From: Nocardia acididurans
GTDB taxonomy: Bacteria > Actinomycetota > Actinomycetes > Mycobacteriales > Mycobacteriaceae
Assembly: GCF_016741815.1 (NCBI RefSeq)
Contig: NZ_JAERRJ010000015.1
Location: 62,001 to 126,000 of the forward strand
Direction: 5' to 3'
DNA length: 64,000 nt
Position 1 is the first letter of the stretch, and the number at the start of each line of letters is the position of its first letter. Both the position numbers and the translations under genes were made by a program. Of the stretch, positions 1-7,248 are shown piece by piece. Under the pieces are notes generated by a model. The model had not been told where the DNA came from. It saw nothing but the letters and a program-made list of their open reading frames with translations, and did not search any database.

Positions 1-2
1 CC

Positions 3-848
3 ACCACCCTGCGCATGATCGCCACCCTGCTCCAGCCCAGCGCCGGGGAGGCCACCATCGTGGGCGCGGACCTGCGCGGTGAATCTCGCACCGTGCGCGC
101 CCGCATCGGATACGTCCCGCAGGGTGGCTCCACCAACGAGACCGAGTTGGTGGAAGACGAATTGATCCTGCAGGCAAGGCTTTTCGGCGTTACCAAAGCC
201 GAGGCGAAACAGGCCGTCGCCGAACTGGCCAAGGCCCTCGAGTTCGACGGGCTGGAGCGTCGCAAGTGCGGGGAACTGTCCGGCGGGCAGCGTCGCCGCG
301 TGGATATCGCGCTCGGGCTCATCCATCGGCCGACGCTCGTCTACCTGGACGAACCCACCACCGGATTGGATCCGCAGAGCCGGGCCAACCTGTGGGAGCA
401 CATCCGCCGGCTGCGGGATGGGGGCACGACGGTCGTGCTCACCACCCACTACCTGGAGGAGGCCGACGCGCTCTGCGACCGGATCCTGGTCATGGATCAC
501 GGCGGTATCGTGGCCCAGGGGACACCGGACGACCTCAAGCGGCGTATCTCCGGTGACGTGATCAGCCTCGAACTCGACAGCGCCCAAGCCGATCTCGCGT
601 TGGAGGTGGCGGCGCGGACCGTGCCGGTACGCAGCGGGCTGCACGCCGACGGGCACGAGAACGGCCATGCCGGAAAGGCTCTCGTGCACCTGACCGTGGA
701 TCACGGTGACGCGGCGGTGGTTCCGCTGCTGCGCGCCCTCGGCGACCACGGGGTGACCCCGGGCGCGCTCACCGTCAAACGGCCCAGCCTCGACGACGTC
801 TTCCTCACGCTCACCGGCCGCTCACTCCGGGAAGGAGACCGCTCATGA
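3..848 (+). CDS. ABC transporter ATP-binding protein, DrrA type (5' end outside window)
   Basis: ATPase subunit of an ABC-2 exporter. The first visible codons (TTLRM) are the end of a Walker A motif, so the true start lies upstream of the window. Downstream are the signature ELSGGQ (about residue 90 of the visible part), Walker B with LVYLDEPTTGLDP, and the H-loop TTHYLEEAD. The C-terminal tail ending in LDDVFLTLTG is typical of the DrrA/daunorubicin-resistance subfamily. The TGA stop overlaps the ATG of the permease gene (ATGA), so the two are translationally coupled and should form one exporter. The substrate cannot be inferred; DrrAB homologues in this order export drugs or lipids. Confidence 0.95.
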   Translation, partial: TTLRMIATLLQPSAGEATIVGADLRGESRTVRARIGYVPQGGSTNETELVEDELILQARLFGVTKAEAKQAVAELAKALEFDGLERRKCGELSGGQRRRVDIALGLIHRPTLVYLDEPTTGLDPQSRANLWEHIRRLRDGGTTVVLTTHYLEEADALCDRILVMDHGGIVAQGTPDDLKRRISGDVISLELDSAQADLALEVAARTVPVRSGLHADGHENGHAGKALVHLTVDHGDAAVVPLLRALGDHGVTPGALTVKRPSLDDVFLTLTGRSLREGDRS

Positions 849-1606
849 CATTCCTGCGCGACACCGGACTGATCTTCTGGTCGCAACTGCGCGCCAACCT
901 GCGCAACCCCACCTGGGTGATCATCGGGCTGGCCCAGCCCATCCTGTACCTGGTGCTGTTCGGGCCGCTGGTGAAGGGCATCGCTCCTTCGCTGGGCGCG
1001 GACGCCGATCCCTGGAAGATCCTCACCCCGGCCCTGGTCATCCAAATCGCCCTGTTCGGTTCGGCTTTCGCCGGATTCGGCATCGTCTTCGAACTCCGGG
1101 CCGGGGTGATCGAACGGCAGCGGGTGACGCCCGCCTCGCGCGGGGCACTGCTGCTGGGCCGAGTACTCAAGGACATGGCCGTGCTGATCGCACAGGCGCT
1201 GCTCCTGATCGCCGTGGCCGCCGCCGCATTCGGACTGCGACCGAACCTGGCGGGCACCCTGCTGTCGATAGTGCTCATCGCGGTCATGGCCGCCGGGCTG
1301 GCCTCGGCGTCCTATGCCCTGGGCCTGTGGGCGAAACAGGAATCCGTGCTGGCCTCGGTGCTCAACTCGGTGACCGTGCCGGTGATGCTGCTGTCGGGCA
1401 TCCTGCTGCCCATGACCCTGGGTCCGGCCTGGCTACAGCACATCGCCGAGGCGAACCCCTTCTCGCACACCGTGGATGCCGCCCGCGCTCTGTTCCGCGG
1501 CGACCTCACCACCTCCGACGTCTACGTGGGCAGCGCGGTCACCCTGGCCGTGGCGCTGGCCCTCATGGTGATCGGCGCCCGCAGCTTCGCCCGCGAGAAC
1601 GCCTAG
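845..1606 (+). CDS. ABC-2 type transporter permease, DrrB type
   Basis: Membrane partner of the preceding ATPase, 253 aa, the usual length for DrrB-like permeases. About six hydrophobic segments are visible, starting near residue 25 (VIIGLAQPILYLVLF) and including the ABC-2 signature region around LLSGILLPMTLGPAWLQ. The motif NPFSHTVDAARALF in the last third is typical of the DrrB/NodJ family. The ATG overlaps the stop of the ATPase gene by four bases. It probably forms a homodimeric channel in the cytoplasmic membrane; the exported compound is unknown. Confidence 0.93.
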   Translation: MTFLRDTGLIFWSQLRANLRNPTWVIIGLAQPILYLVLFGPLVKGIAPSLGADADPWKILTPALVIQIALFGSAFAGFGIVFELRAGVIERQRVTPASRGALLLGRVLKDMAVLIAQALLLIAVAAAAFGLRPNLAGTLLSIVLIAVMAAGLASASYALGLWAKQESVLASVLNSVTVPVMLLSGILLPMTLGPAWLQHIAEANPFSHTVDAARALFRGDLTTSDVYVGSAVTLAVALALMVIGARSFARENA

Positions 1607-1691
1607 GGCCGCACACGAGTGTGCTCGAGGTGACTTGCCGACCGCTGGGTGATCCGGCGCGGCTGTACTTCCACCTCTGGGCGAAAAGTCC

Positions 1692-1717
1692 TTGACCTCG
1701 AGTTCTGTTGAGGTTGG
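1692..1717 (+). promoter_or_regulatory. MerR-type operator/promoter upstream of the SDR-QueA pair
   Basis: TTGACC at 1692-1697 is followed by a dyad, ACCTC (1695-1699) and GAGGT (1710-1714), centred near 1704. This arrangement, a -35 box running into an ACCTC...GAGGT inverted repeat inside an overlong spacer, is characteristic of promoters controlled by MerR-family regulators. No good -10 hexamer is visible, and no MerR gene is adjacent. The SDR ATG at 1729 follows 11 bases after the element. A separate short palindrome, GCACACGAGTGTGC (1611-1624), lies just upstream. Confidence 0.45.
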
Positions 1718-1728
1718 ACGCTGGCGGT

Positions 1729-2415
1729 ATGGCAGAGAACAAGAGAGCCCTCGTCACCGGAGCGTCGGCGGGGTTCGGTCGTGCGGTCACCCGTGAGCTG
1801 GCGGCCCGGGGCTGGGAGTTGATCATCACCGCGCGTGGGGTGGATCGGCTCGCGAAGGTGCAGGCCGAGACCGGGACGTACGCGGTGGCCGGGGATATCG
1901 CGGACCCGGCCCACCGCGCCGTTCTGCGTGATGTGGTCGGCGACGAGCGGTTGGACCTGGTGATCAACAATGCCGGCGCTCTCGGGCCCAGTCCGCTCCC
2001 CGCCCTGGACCGATACCCGCTCGCCGAGTTGACCGCGGTGCTGGAGACGAATGTGGTTGCCCCACTGGCGATTCTGCAATCGACGTTGCCCGCCCTGCGC
2101 GCGTCCGCGGGCATCGTCGTGAATATCAGTTCCGACGCCGCCGTAGGCGCGTACGAAGGCTGGGGCGGCTACGGTGCATCCAAGGCGGCGCTGGATCAGC
2201 TCACCGCCGTCCTCGCGGCCGAGAACCCGGACCTGCGCGTCTACAGCTTCGACCCCGGCGATATGCGCACCGACATGCACCAGGCCGCGTTCCCCGGCGA
2301 GGACATCTCCGACCGCCCCGAGCCGGAAACCGTTGTCCCCGTGCTCCTCCGACTCCTGGAAACCCGGCCGTCCAGCGGCAGATACACGGCGGCGGACCTC
2401 GCGGTGGCGCGATGA
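1729..2415 (+). CDS. SDR family oxidoreductase
   Basis: Short-chain dehydrogenase, 228 aa from ATG 1729. The Rossmann glycine motif TGASAGFG is at about residues 10-17, NNAG at about 83, the catalytic Ser lies in NISSDAA, and the YxxxK pair is YGASK. A TTG at 1708 in the same frame would add seven residues, but it lies inside the probable operator, so 1729 is preferred. The stop overlaps the start of the QueA-like gene (ATGA), so the two are probably co-expressed. The substrate is unknown; the context suggests a role linked to the QueA-like enzyme or a stress response sensed by a MerR regulator. Confidence 0.9.
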   Translation: MAENKRALVTGASAGFGRAVTRELAARGWELIITARGVDRLAKVQAETGTYAVAGDIADPAHRAVLRDVVGDERLDLVINNAGALGPSPLPALDRYPLAELTAVLETNVVAPLAILQSTLPALRASAGIVVNISSDAAVGAYEGWGGYGASKAALDQLTAVLAAENPDLRVYSFDPGDMRTDMHQAAFPGEDISDRPEPETVVPVLLRLLETRPSSGRYTAADLAVAR

Positions 2416-3548
2416 CGATCGAACTCGAGCGCTACGACTTCACGGTCCCGGCCGAACTGACCGCCACGAGCCCCCCGGAAACCCGCGGCCTGAGCCGGGA
2501 CGGCGTCCGGCTGCTGGTCTCCGACGGCGGCGTGATCACCCACGCCCGCTTTCACGAGCTGCCCGCCTTCCTGCGGCCCGGAGACCTTGTGGTCGTGAAC
2601 AATTCGGAGATGATCCCCGCCGCGGTGGATGCACGGCTCGGGGACGCCTCAGCGGTGGTGCACTTTGCCGCCCGTCTCGATGACGGCCGCTGGGCACTGG
2701 AGATTCGCGACCCGCGCGGAACTCGATGGGACGGACAGACGCGGCGTGCTTCTGGCCGGAATCTCGCCGGGTCCGCGAGATCTCGGTCGAAACCACCGCG
2801 GGATGAGGACGGGCGGGTGGTGGCGGAATCCGCCGGCCGCGAGGTGAAAGCCGGTGTGCGGGTGCGGCTCTCAGGAGGCCATACCGCGCTGCTGAGTGCG
2901 CCGTGGCTGCCCGGTGCGGATCGGCTGTGGATCGCGGAGGTCGACACGGATGTGCCCGAGCTGTTGGCGCGGTACGGGCGGCCGATCACATATTCGTATG
3001 TGACCGAACGCTGGTCGGTTTCGTATTATCGGACCGTTTTCGGGCGGGAGCCCGGCAGTGCTGAGATGCCCAGTGCCGGGCGGCCTTTCACTGAGGCGCT
3101 GGTGACGGAGCTGGTGGTGGGCGGGGTGGGCCTCGCGCCGATCACGCTGCATACGGGGGTTTCGTCGCCGGAGGCGGGGGAGTCGCCTGCTCCGGAGCGG
3201 TTCAGGGTTCCGGAGACCACCGCGCGGCTGGTCAACGCGACGCATGCGGCCGGTGGGCGGGTTGTGGCGGTGGGGACGACGGTGACGCGGGCGCTGGAAT
3301 CCGCCACGGACGCCGAGGGTTTCGTGTGGGCGTCAGCGGGGTGGACCGATCTCGTGCTCGACGGCAGCCGTTCCACGCGGGCCGTCGACGGGCTGATCAC
3401 CGGATGGCACGAGGTCGGCGCGTCGCATCTGCGCCTGCTGGAATCGGTGGCCGGCTCCGGCGTCGTACACGCCGCGTATCGGGCCGCCCTCGACACCGGT
3501 TACCTGTGGCACGAATTCGGTGACACCGCTTTGCTGCTGCGGAGCTGA
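2412..3548 (+). CDS. QueA-like S-adenosylmethionine:tRNA ribosyltransferase-isomerase family protein
   Basis: 378 aa, close to the length of QueA (about 350). Classical QueA transfers the ribosyl part of SAM to 7-aminomethyl-7-deazaguanine in tRNA and forms epoxyqueuosine. Family landmarks are visible in order: an N-terminal region with GDLVVVNNSEMIPA, the central YYRTVFGREPGSAEMPSAGRPFT (compare QueA YQTVYA..PGSVAAPTAGLHFT), VGTTVTRALESA, GWTDLVL, and VDGLITGWH near the C-terminus. The AGLHFT segment reads AGRPFT here, so substrate contacts may differ. It overlaps the SDR gene by 4 nt. No other queuosine genes are in the window, so a true role in tRNA modification is uncertain. Confidence 0.82.
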   Translation: MTIELERYDFTVPAELTATSPPETRGLSRDGVRLLVSDGGVITHARFHELPAFLRPGDLVVVNNSEMIPAAVDARLGDASAVVHFAARLDDGRWALEIRDPRGTRWDGQTRRASGRNLAGSARSRSKPPRDEDGRVVAESAGREVKAGVRVRLSGGHTALLSAPWLPGADRLWIAEVDTDVPELLARYGRPITYSYVTERWSVSYYRTVFGREPGSAEMPSAGRPFTEALVTELVVGGVGLAPITLHTGVSSPEAGESPAPERFRVPETTARLVNATHAAGGRVVAVGTTVTRALESATDAEGFVWASAGWTDLVLDGSRSTRAVDGLITGWHEVGASHLRLLESVAGSGVVHAAYRAALDTGYLWHEFGDTALLLRS

Positions 3549-3560
3549 CCCGCTGTGGCA

Positions 3561-3575
3561 CGCCTCCGGGAGGCG
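3561..3575 (+). terminator. Hairpin after the QueA-like gene
   Basis: CGCCTC (3561-3566), a CGG loop, then GAGGCG (3570-3575), 13 bases after the QueA-like stop codon. There is no T-tract, so this is a candidate actinobacterial I-shaped terminator only. Confidence 0.4.
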
Positions 3576-3629
3576 GCGTAGGCTGCGGTCTTCCACCGTC
3601 GCAAGGCTTGTTGCCGAGCGCTCGCGATA

Positions 3630-3643
3630 ACCCTTCGGAGGGT
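3630..3643 (+). other. Small hairpin in the leader of the GNAT gene
   Basis: ACCCT-TCGG-AGGGT forms a 5-bp stem with a four-base loop. It sits in the 265-bp gap between the QueA-like gene and the GNAT gene. It could be a terminator remnant or a leader structure; nothing else clear is visible in the gap. Confidence 0.25.
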
Positions 3644-3813
3644 CTTCCGCGCCTCCGGTACCCACCCGGGTTTCGAGCGTTTGTCCTGGTAGAGAACGTT
3701 CGAAGGCCCTCGGATGAACGTGCGGTGCGGTCTTTGCCCCGTTCACCGGACTGGCATCGCAAGGCAATCTCGCGGTCGCTCCGATGCCGTCTGGGACTGG
3801 CTTGATCATCGCT

Positions 3814-4686
3814 ATGACCACCATGGCAGCGTCGAATTCCAGCCTGCTCGCAGCTGGGTCGAATCCCGCTCTGCTCCCACAGTCATATGCCACCCCCGCG
3901 CCGGTGCACACCTCCGGCCGGTCCCAGTACTCGCTGGTCGTCTCCTCCGACGCCGAGCATCGTGAGGCCGCGCAGCGCCTGCGCTACCAGGTCTTCGCCA
4001 ACGAGCCCGGTTTCGACATCCCGGTCAACGAGAACGGTGTGGACGCCGACCGTTTCGACGACCACTGCGACCATCTGCTGGTTCGCGACGATCTCACCGA
4101 TCAGTTCGTCGGCTGCTACCGCATGCTGCCGCCGGACAAGGTGAACGCCGCGGGCGGCTACTACACCGCCACCGAATTCGACCTCACCGCACTGGATCCC
4201 GCCGGTCACCGCATCGTCGAGATGGGCCGCGCGTGTGTGGTGCCCGAGCACCGCAACGGCTCCACCCTGACCCTGATGTGGGCGGGCATCCTGCACTACA
4301 TCCAGCTCACCGGCTACGAATGGGTCATGGGCTGCTGCTCGGTGCCCATGCGGCTGACCCCGCAGGACGAGCCCGGCGTGAACGTGCGCGGCGTCCGCGA
4401 TCTGCTGCTCGGCAAGCACGCGCTGGACGCCGACCGGCATGTGCGCCCTTACCGTCCGGTTCAGGTCGACGGCCGCACCCTCGACGATATGGTGCCCCCG
4501 GCCCGGCCCAAGCTGCCGCCGCTGCTGAACGGCTACCTGCGCCTGGGTGCGCAGATTGCCGGTGAGCCCGCCCACGACCCCGATTTCGGTGTCGCCGACT
4601 TCGTGGCCCTGCTGGGCCTCGAGACCATCAACACCCGCTACCTGGAGCGCCTGCAGGGCGCTGCCGCGACATTCGATGCACGGTGA
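3814..4686 (+). CDS. OlsB-like GNAT acyltransferase (Rv3027c-type)
   Basis: About 290 aa. The core (HREAAQRLRYQVFANEPGF, then GCYRMLPPDK, EMGRACVVPEHRNG and YEWVMGCCSVPM) matches the acyl-ACP N-acyltransferase / hemolysin-like GNAT family that includes OlsB, which N-acylates ornithine to start ornithine-lipid synthesis. The next gene, six bases downstream, is a PlsC-type acyltransferase; OlsB and PlsC-like OlsA act consecutively in ornithine-lipid synthesis, and the pair matches the Rv3027c-Rv3026c order in M. tuberculosis. An in-frame ATG at 3784 would add ten residues; neither start has a convincing ribosome binding site. The substrate is inferred from family and neighbour only. Confidence 0.82.
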   Translation: MTTMAASNSSLLAAGSNPALLPQSYATPAPVHTSGRSQYSLVVSSDAEHREAAQRLRYQVFANEPGFDIPVNENGVDADRFDDHCDHLLVRDDLTDQFVGCYRMLPPDKVNAAGGYYTATEFDLTALDPAGHRIVEMGRACVVPEHRNGSTLTLMWAGILHYIQLTGYEWVMGCCSVPMRLTPQDEPGVNVRGVRDLLLGKHALDADRHVRPYRPVQVDGRTLDDMVPPARPKLPPLLNGYLRLGAQIAGEPAHDPDFGVADFVALLGLETINTRYLERLQGAAATFDAR

Positions 4687-4692
4687 TGAATC

Positions 4693-5655
4693 ATGTTGCC
4701 CGCCTTCCTTTCTCCGGGCTCCGCCGCCCTGGAGTGCCCGCCCGCACCGGTGACCGCCCACGCCTGGATGCCCAGTAGCCCGTGTGACCCCTCCTGCGTC
4801 GACTCGCCTCGGGAGGCGGGCACGCTGCGGGTGGTGGCGCGCCTGCTCGGTGTCGCGGGCGTGCTCGCCAGCTTCCCCCTCGCCTATATGGCGACCCCGC
4901 GCAGCCGCCGTCCCGCGGTGCAGCGCCGATACGCCCGAGCCCTGCTGTCCAGCTGTGGAATTCGCGTGCGGGTCGTCGACAATCGCGGTGACACAGCCGA
5001 ATACGAGGGCGGTGTGCTGGTGACCGCCCACCACATCGGCTGGACCGATATCGTCGCGCTGTCCGCCATCGGCCCCATGAGTTTCGTGGCCCGCGCCGAC
5101 CTGGTGAACTGGCCGATGCTCGGCGATGTCGCGCGCAAGGTGCGCGTCATCCCCATCGAACGCGAGAACCTGCGCGCCCTGCCCGCCGTCATCGACACCA
5201 TGTCGCGGCGACTGGCCGACGGGGAGACCATCGGATTCTTCCCCGAGGGCACCACCTGGTGCGGCCGCGCCCACGGCGCACTGCGCCCCGCCCTGTTCCA
5301 GGCGGCCGTGGACACCGCCACCCCCGTGCAACCCATCCGCCTGCGCTACCTGGACCGCCACGGCGCGGTGTCCACGGTCCCCGGATTCGTCGGCATCGAC
5401 TCCCTGGGTGACTCCATCCGCCGCGTCCTGCGCTCCAAAGACGTTGTCGCGGAACTGACCCTGCAGCCCCTGCAACAGCCCGGCACCGACCGGCACGAAC
5501 TGGCCCGCCGCTGCCGCCAGGCCCTCGAGGGCGACCGCATGGACCGCGCGTTCACCGACGTCGTCGATCGCGCCGACGAGATCGAAGCCATCGGCACCGG
5601 CGCGCACCGACAGGCCACCGCGGTCGTCCACCCGGGTCAGGCGGTGAGCAGGTAG
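4693..5655 (+). CDS. 1-acyl-sn-glycerol-3-phosphate acyltransferase family (PlsC, Rv3026c-type)
   Basis: 320 aa. The PlsC domain shows the catalytic HHx4D box as HHIGWTD (about residue 112) and the acceptor-binding FPEGTTW (about residue 180), so the acyltransferase should be active. A short hydrophobic stretch (VARLLGVAGVLASFPLAYMAT) near residues 40-60 suggests membrane association. It starts six bases after the GNAT gene and the two form an acyltransferase operon. Expected role: acylation of a lysophospholipid or lyso-ornithine lipid (OlsA-like) in membrane lipid synthesis. It converges with the SDR gene, with only 20 bases between the stops. Confidence 0.9.
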   Translation: MLPAFLSPGSAALECPPAPVTAHAWMPSSPCDPSCVDSPREAGTLRVVARLLGVAGVLASFPLAYMATPRSRRPAVQRRYARALLSSCGIRVRVVDNRGDTAEYEGGVLVTAHHIGWTDIVALSAIGPMSFVARADLVNWPMLGDVARKVRVIPIERENLRALPAVIDTMSRRLADGETIGFFPEGTTWCGRAHGALRPALFQAAVDTATPVQPIRLRYLDRHGAVSTVPGFVGIDSLGDSIRRVLRSKDVVAELTLQPLQQPGTDRHELARRCRQALEGDRMDRAFTDVVDRADEIEAIGTGAHRQATAVVHPGQAVSR

Positions 5656-5675
5656 GCCGCCGCCGCGCGCGTGGA

Positions 5676-6545
5676 TCACATTGCGCCCTGCTGGAACCGG
5701 TCATTGCGCATCGCGTCGAAGCGCTCGGTGGCGAAGCGGTCCATCAGGACGGCGAGGCGTCCCATCACCGGGCCGATGCGGCGTGGGCGATCGATGACGG
5801 CGTCGCATACCGCTTCCGCGCCCTGCTCCGGCGTCAGCGCGGCGGCATTACGGTACAGCGGATTCGGCGCGATCATCGGTGTGCGCACCAGGGGCATGTA
5901 GATCGACGTGAATCGCACATTGTCCGTGAGGGTTTCGATGTGCATATTCGACGTCAGCGAATCCAGCGCCGCCTTGGACGCCACATACGCGCCGTACCCC
6001 GGCCCCCCGTACTGATTGGCCAGCGACAGCACCGTCACGATCTGCCCGTAGCCCCGCTCCCGCATTCCCGGAAGGACCGCGAGCATCAATCGCGTGGGCG
6101 CGAAGTAGTTGAGCCGCATGGTCCGCTCGTAATCGTGGAACCGCGCATAGGATTCGTCGACCCGGCGGCGAATCGAGCGGCCCGCATTGTTCACCAGAAC
6201 ATCGACCCCGCCGTGATCGGCGAGCACCTGCGCGATCATCGCATCCAGCGCTTCGAAATCGCCCAGATCGCACGGGTATACGGCAGCCTTCCCGCCGCGC
6301 CCCTCGATTTCGGCTGCCACTTCCCGCAATTCGTCCTCGCGCCGCGCAACCAGCGCCACCGTCGCACCGGCCGCTCCCACCCGCAGCGCCGCAGCCCGCC
6401 CGATCCCCGAGGACGCCCCCGTGATCAGCACGGTCCGCCCCGCCACCCGCTCCTCGAGCGTATGCCGACGCCGCAGCCGCGCCACACTGACCTGCGTATC
6501 CAAACCATGCCTGACCAGGTGCGCGAGCTTCCGAATTCCATACAT
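5676..6545 (-). CDS. SDR family oxidoreductase, fatty-acyl reductase-like
   Basis: 289 aa. An N-terminal extension of about 35 residues precedes the Rossmann motif TGASSGIG. NNAGRS, the catalytic Ser in VLSLANQ, and YGAYVASK (YxxxK) follow. The overall pattern, including GGPGYGAYVASKAALD and the threonine-rich TSIYMPLVRTPMIAP, resembles the SDR domain of mycobacterial fatty-acyl-CoA reductases and mycolate-type ketoreductases, so a lipid substrate is likely (inference). It is divergent from a MarR regulator with 44 bases between the starts, which suggests control by that regulator. Confidence 0.9.
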   Translation of the reverse strand: MYGIRKLAHLVRHGLDTQVSVARLRRRHTLEERVAGRTVLITGASSGIGRAAALRVGAAGATVALVARREDELREVAAEIEGRGGKAAVYPCDLGDFEALDAMIAQVLADHGGVDVLVNNAGRSIRRRVDESYARFHDYERTMRLNYFAPTRLMLAVLPGMRERGYGQIVTVLSLANQYGGPGYGAYVASKAALDSLTSNMHIETLTDNVRFTSIYMPLVRTPMIAPNPLYRNAAALTPEQGAEAVCDAVIDRPRRIGPVMGRLAVLMDRFATERFDAMRNDRFQQGAM

Positions 6546-6574
6546 AGTGATGAATCTAAGTGATCCGCCCAGTG

Positions 6575-6582
6575 ATGTACAT
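6575..6582. promoter_or_regulatory. Palindrome in the SDR-MarR divergent promoter
   Basis: ATGTACAT is a perfect 8-bp palindrome located 8 bases before the preferred MarR start (6590) and 30 bases from the SDR start. It is a short, low-information candidate for the MarR operator. Confidence 0.25.
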
Positions 6583-6589
6583 TGCCCGA

Positions 6590-7039
6590 ATGGACGCCGC
6601 CAGCCTGCACCTCCTAGCCCGCCGCCTGCGCAGCATCGCCCACACCGCCACCGGCACCACCGGCCGCCGAAAATTCGCCCCCAGCGACTACGCCGTCATA
6701 GAAGACGTTGCCCTGCACCCGAACTCGTCGATCCGCCAGATAACCGACCGCACCGCCGTAGTCCAGAGCCTGGTCTCCCGCATAGTCGCCCGCTACCGAG
6801 ACGAAGGCATCCTCATCACCACCCCCGACCCCGCCGACGCCCGCCGAGTCCTGGTAACCGTCAACCCCGACACCCTCGACCACGTCTTCCGCCCCCGAGG
6901 CCGCACCCCCATAGCCCCAGCCCTCACCACCGAATTCCCCCACCTGACCCCCGCCCAACACCGCCGAGCCCTCAAACTCCTCGACGACCTCTCCACCCTC
7001 CTCGGCACAACCCCCCGAAATCGGACGGGCGACAACTAA
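6590..7039 (+). CDS. MarR/winged-helix family transcriptional regulator
   Basis: 149 aa from ATG 6590. The winged-helix region is visible as SDYAVIEDVALHPNSSIRQI, the recognition helix TAVVQSLVSRIVARYRDEGIL, and the wing TPDPADARRVLVTV. This is the right size for MarR, but the family signature is weak and N- and C-terminal dimerisation helices are short. An in-frame GTG at 6560 would add ten residues but has no ribosome binding site. It is divergent from the SDR gene, so it is probably its local regulator. The gene is very C-rich on the coding strand. Confidence 0.78.
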   Translation: MDAASLHLLARRLRSIAHTATGTTGRRKFAPSDYAVIEDVALHPNSSIRQITDRTAVVQSLVSRIVARYRDEGILITTPDPADARRVLVTVNPDTLDHVFRPRGRTPIAPALTTEFPHLTPAQHRRALKLLDDLSTLLGTTPRNRTGDN

Positions 7040-7248
7040 CCCGCCGCCAACGGGTTTACCGCCCGTTCGCCGCGCAGCGCTATCCCCCGAAAATCTGCTC
7101 CGCGGATTCCACATGGGGTGTGGCTCTGTTGTATCTGGTTCGGCCGGGGGTCGGGGGAGTCGATAGGATGCGGGGGCTAATTGTCAGCGACCTGCCTGGT
7201 TCGGGTGGGTGCATCCAGCGGGCGCCGAGCTGAGCCGACGGCGAGTGT

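Noticed and set aside
3883..5679. About 598-codon minus-strand frame opposite the GNAT and PlsC genes
   Set aside because: Low-complexity Gly/His-rich translation, antisense to two clear enzymes.
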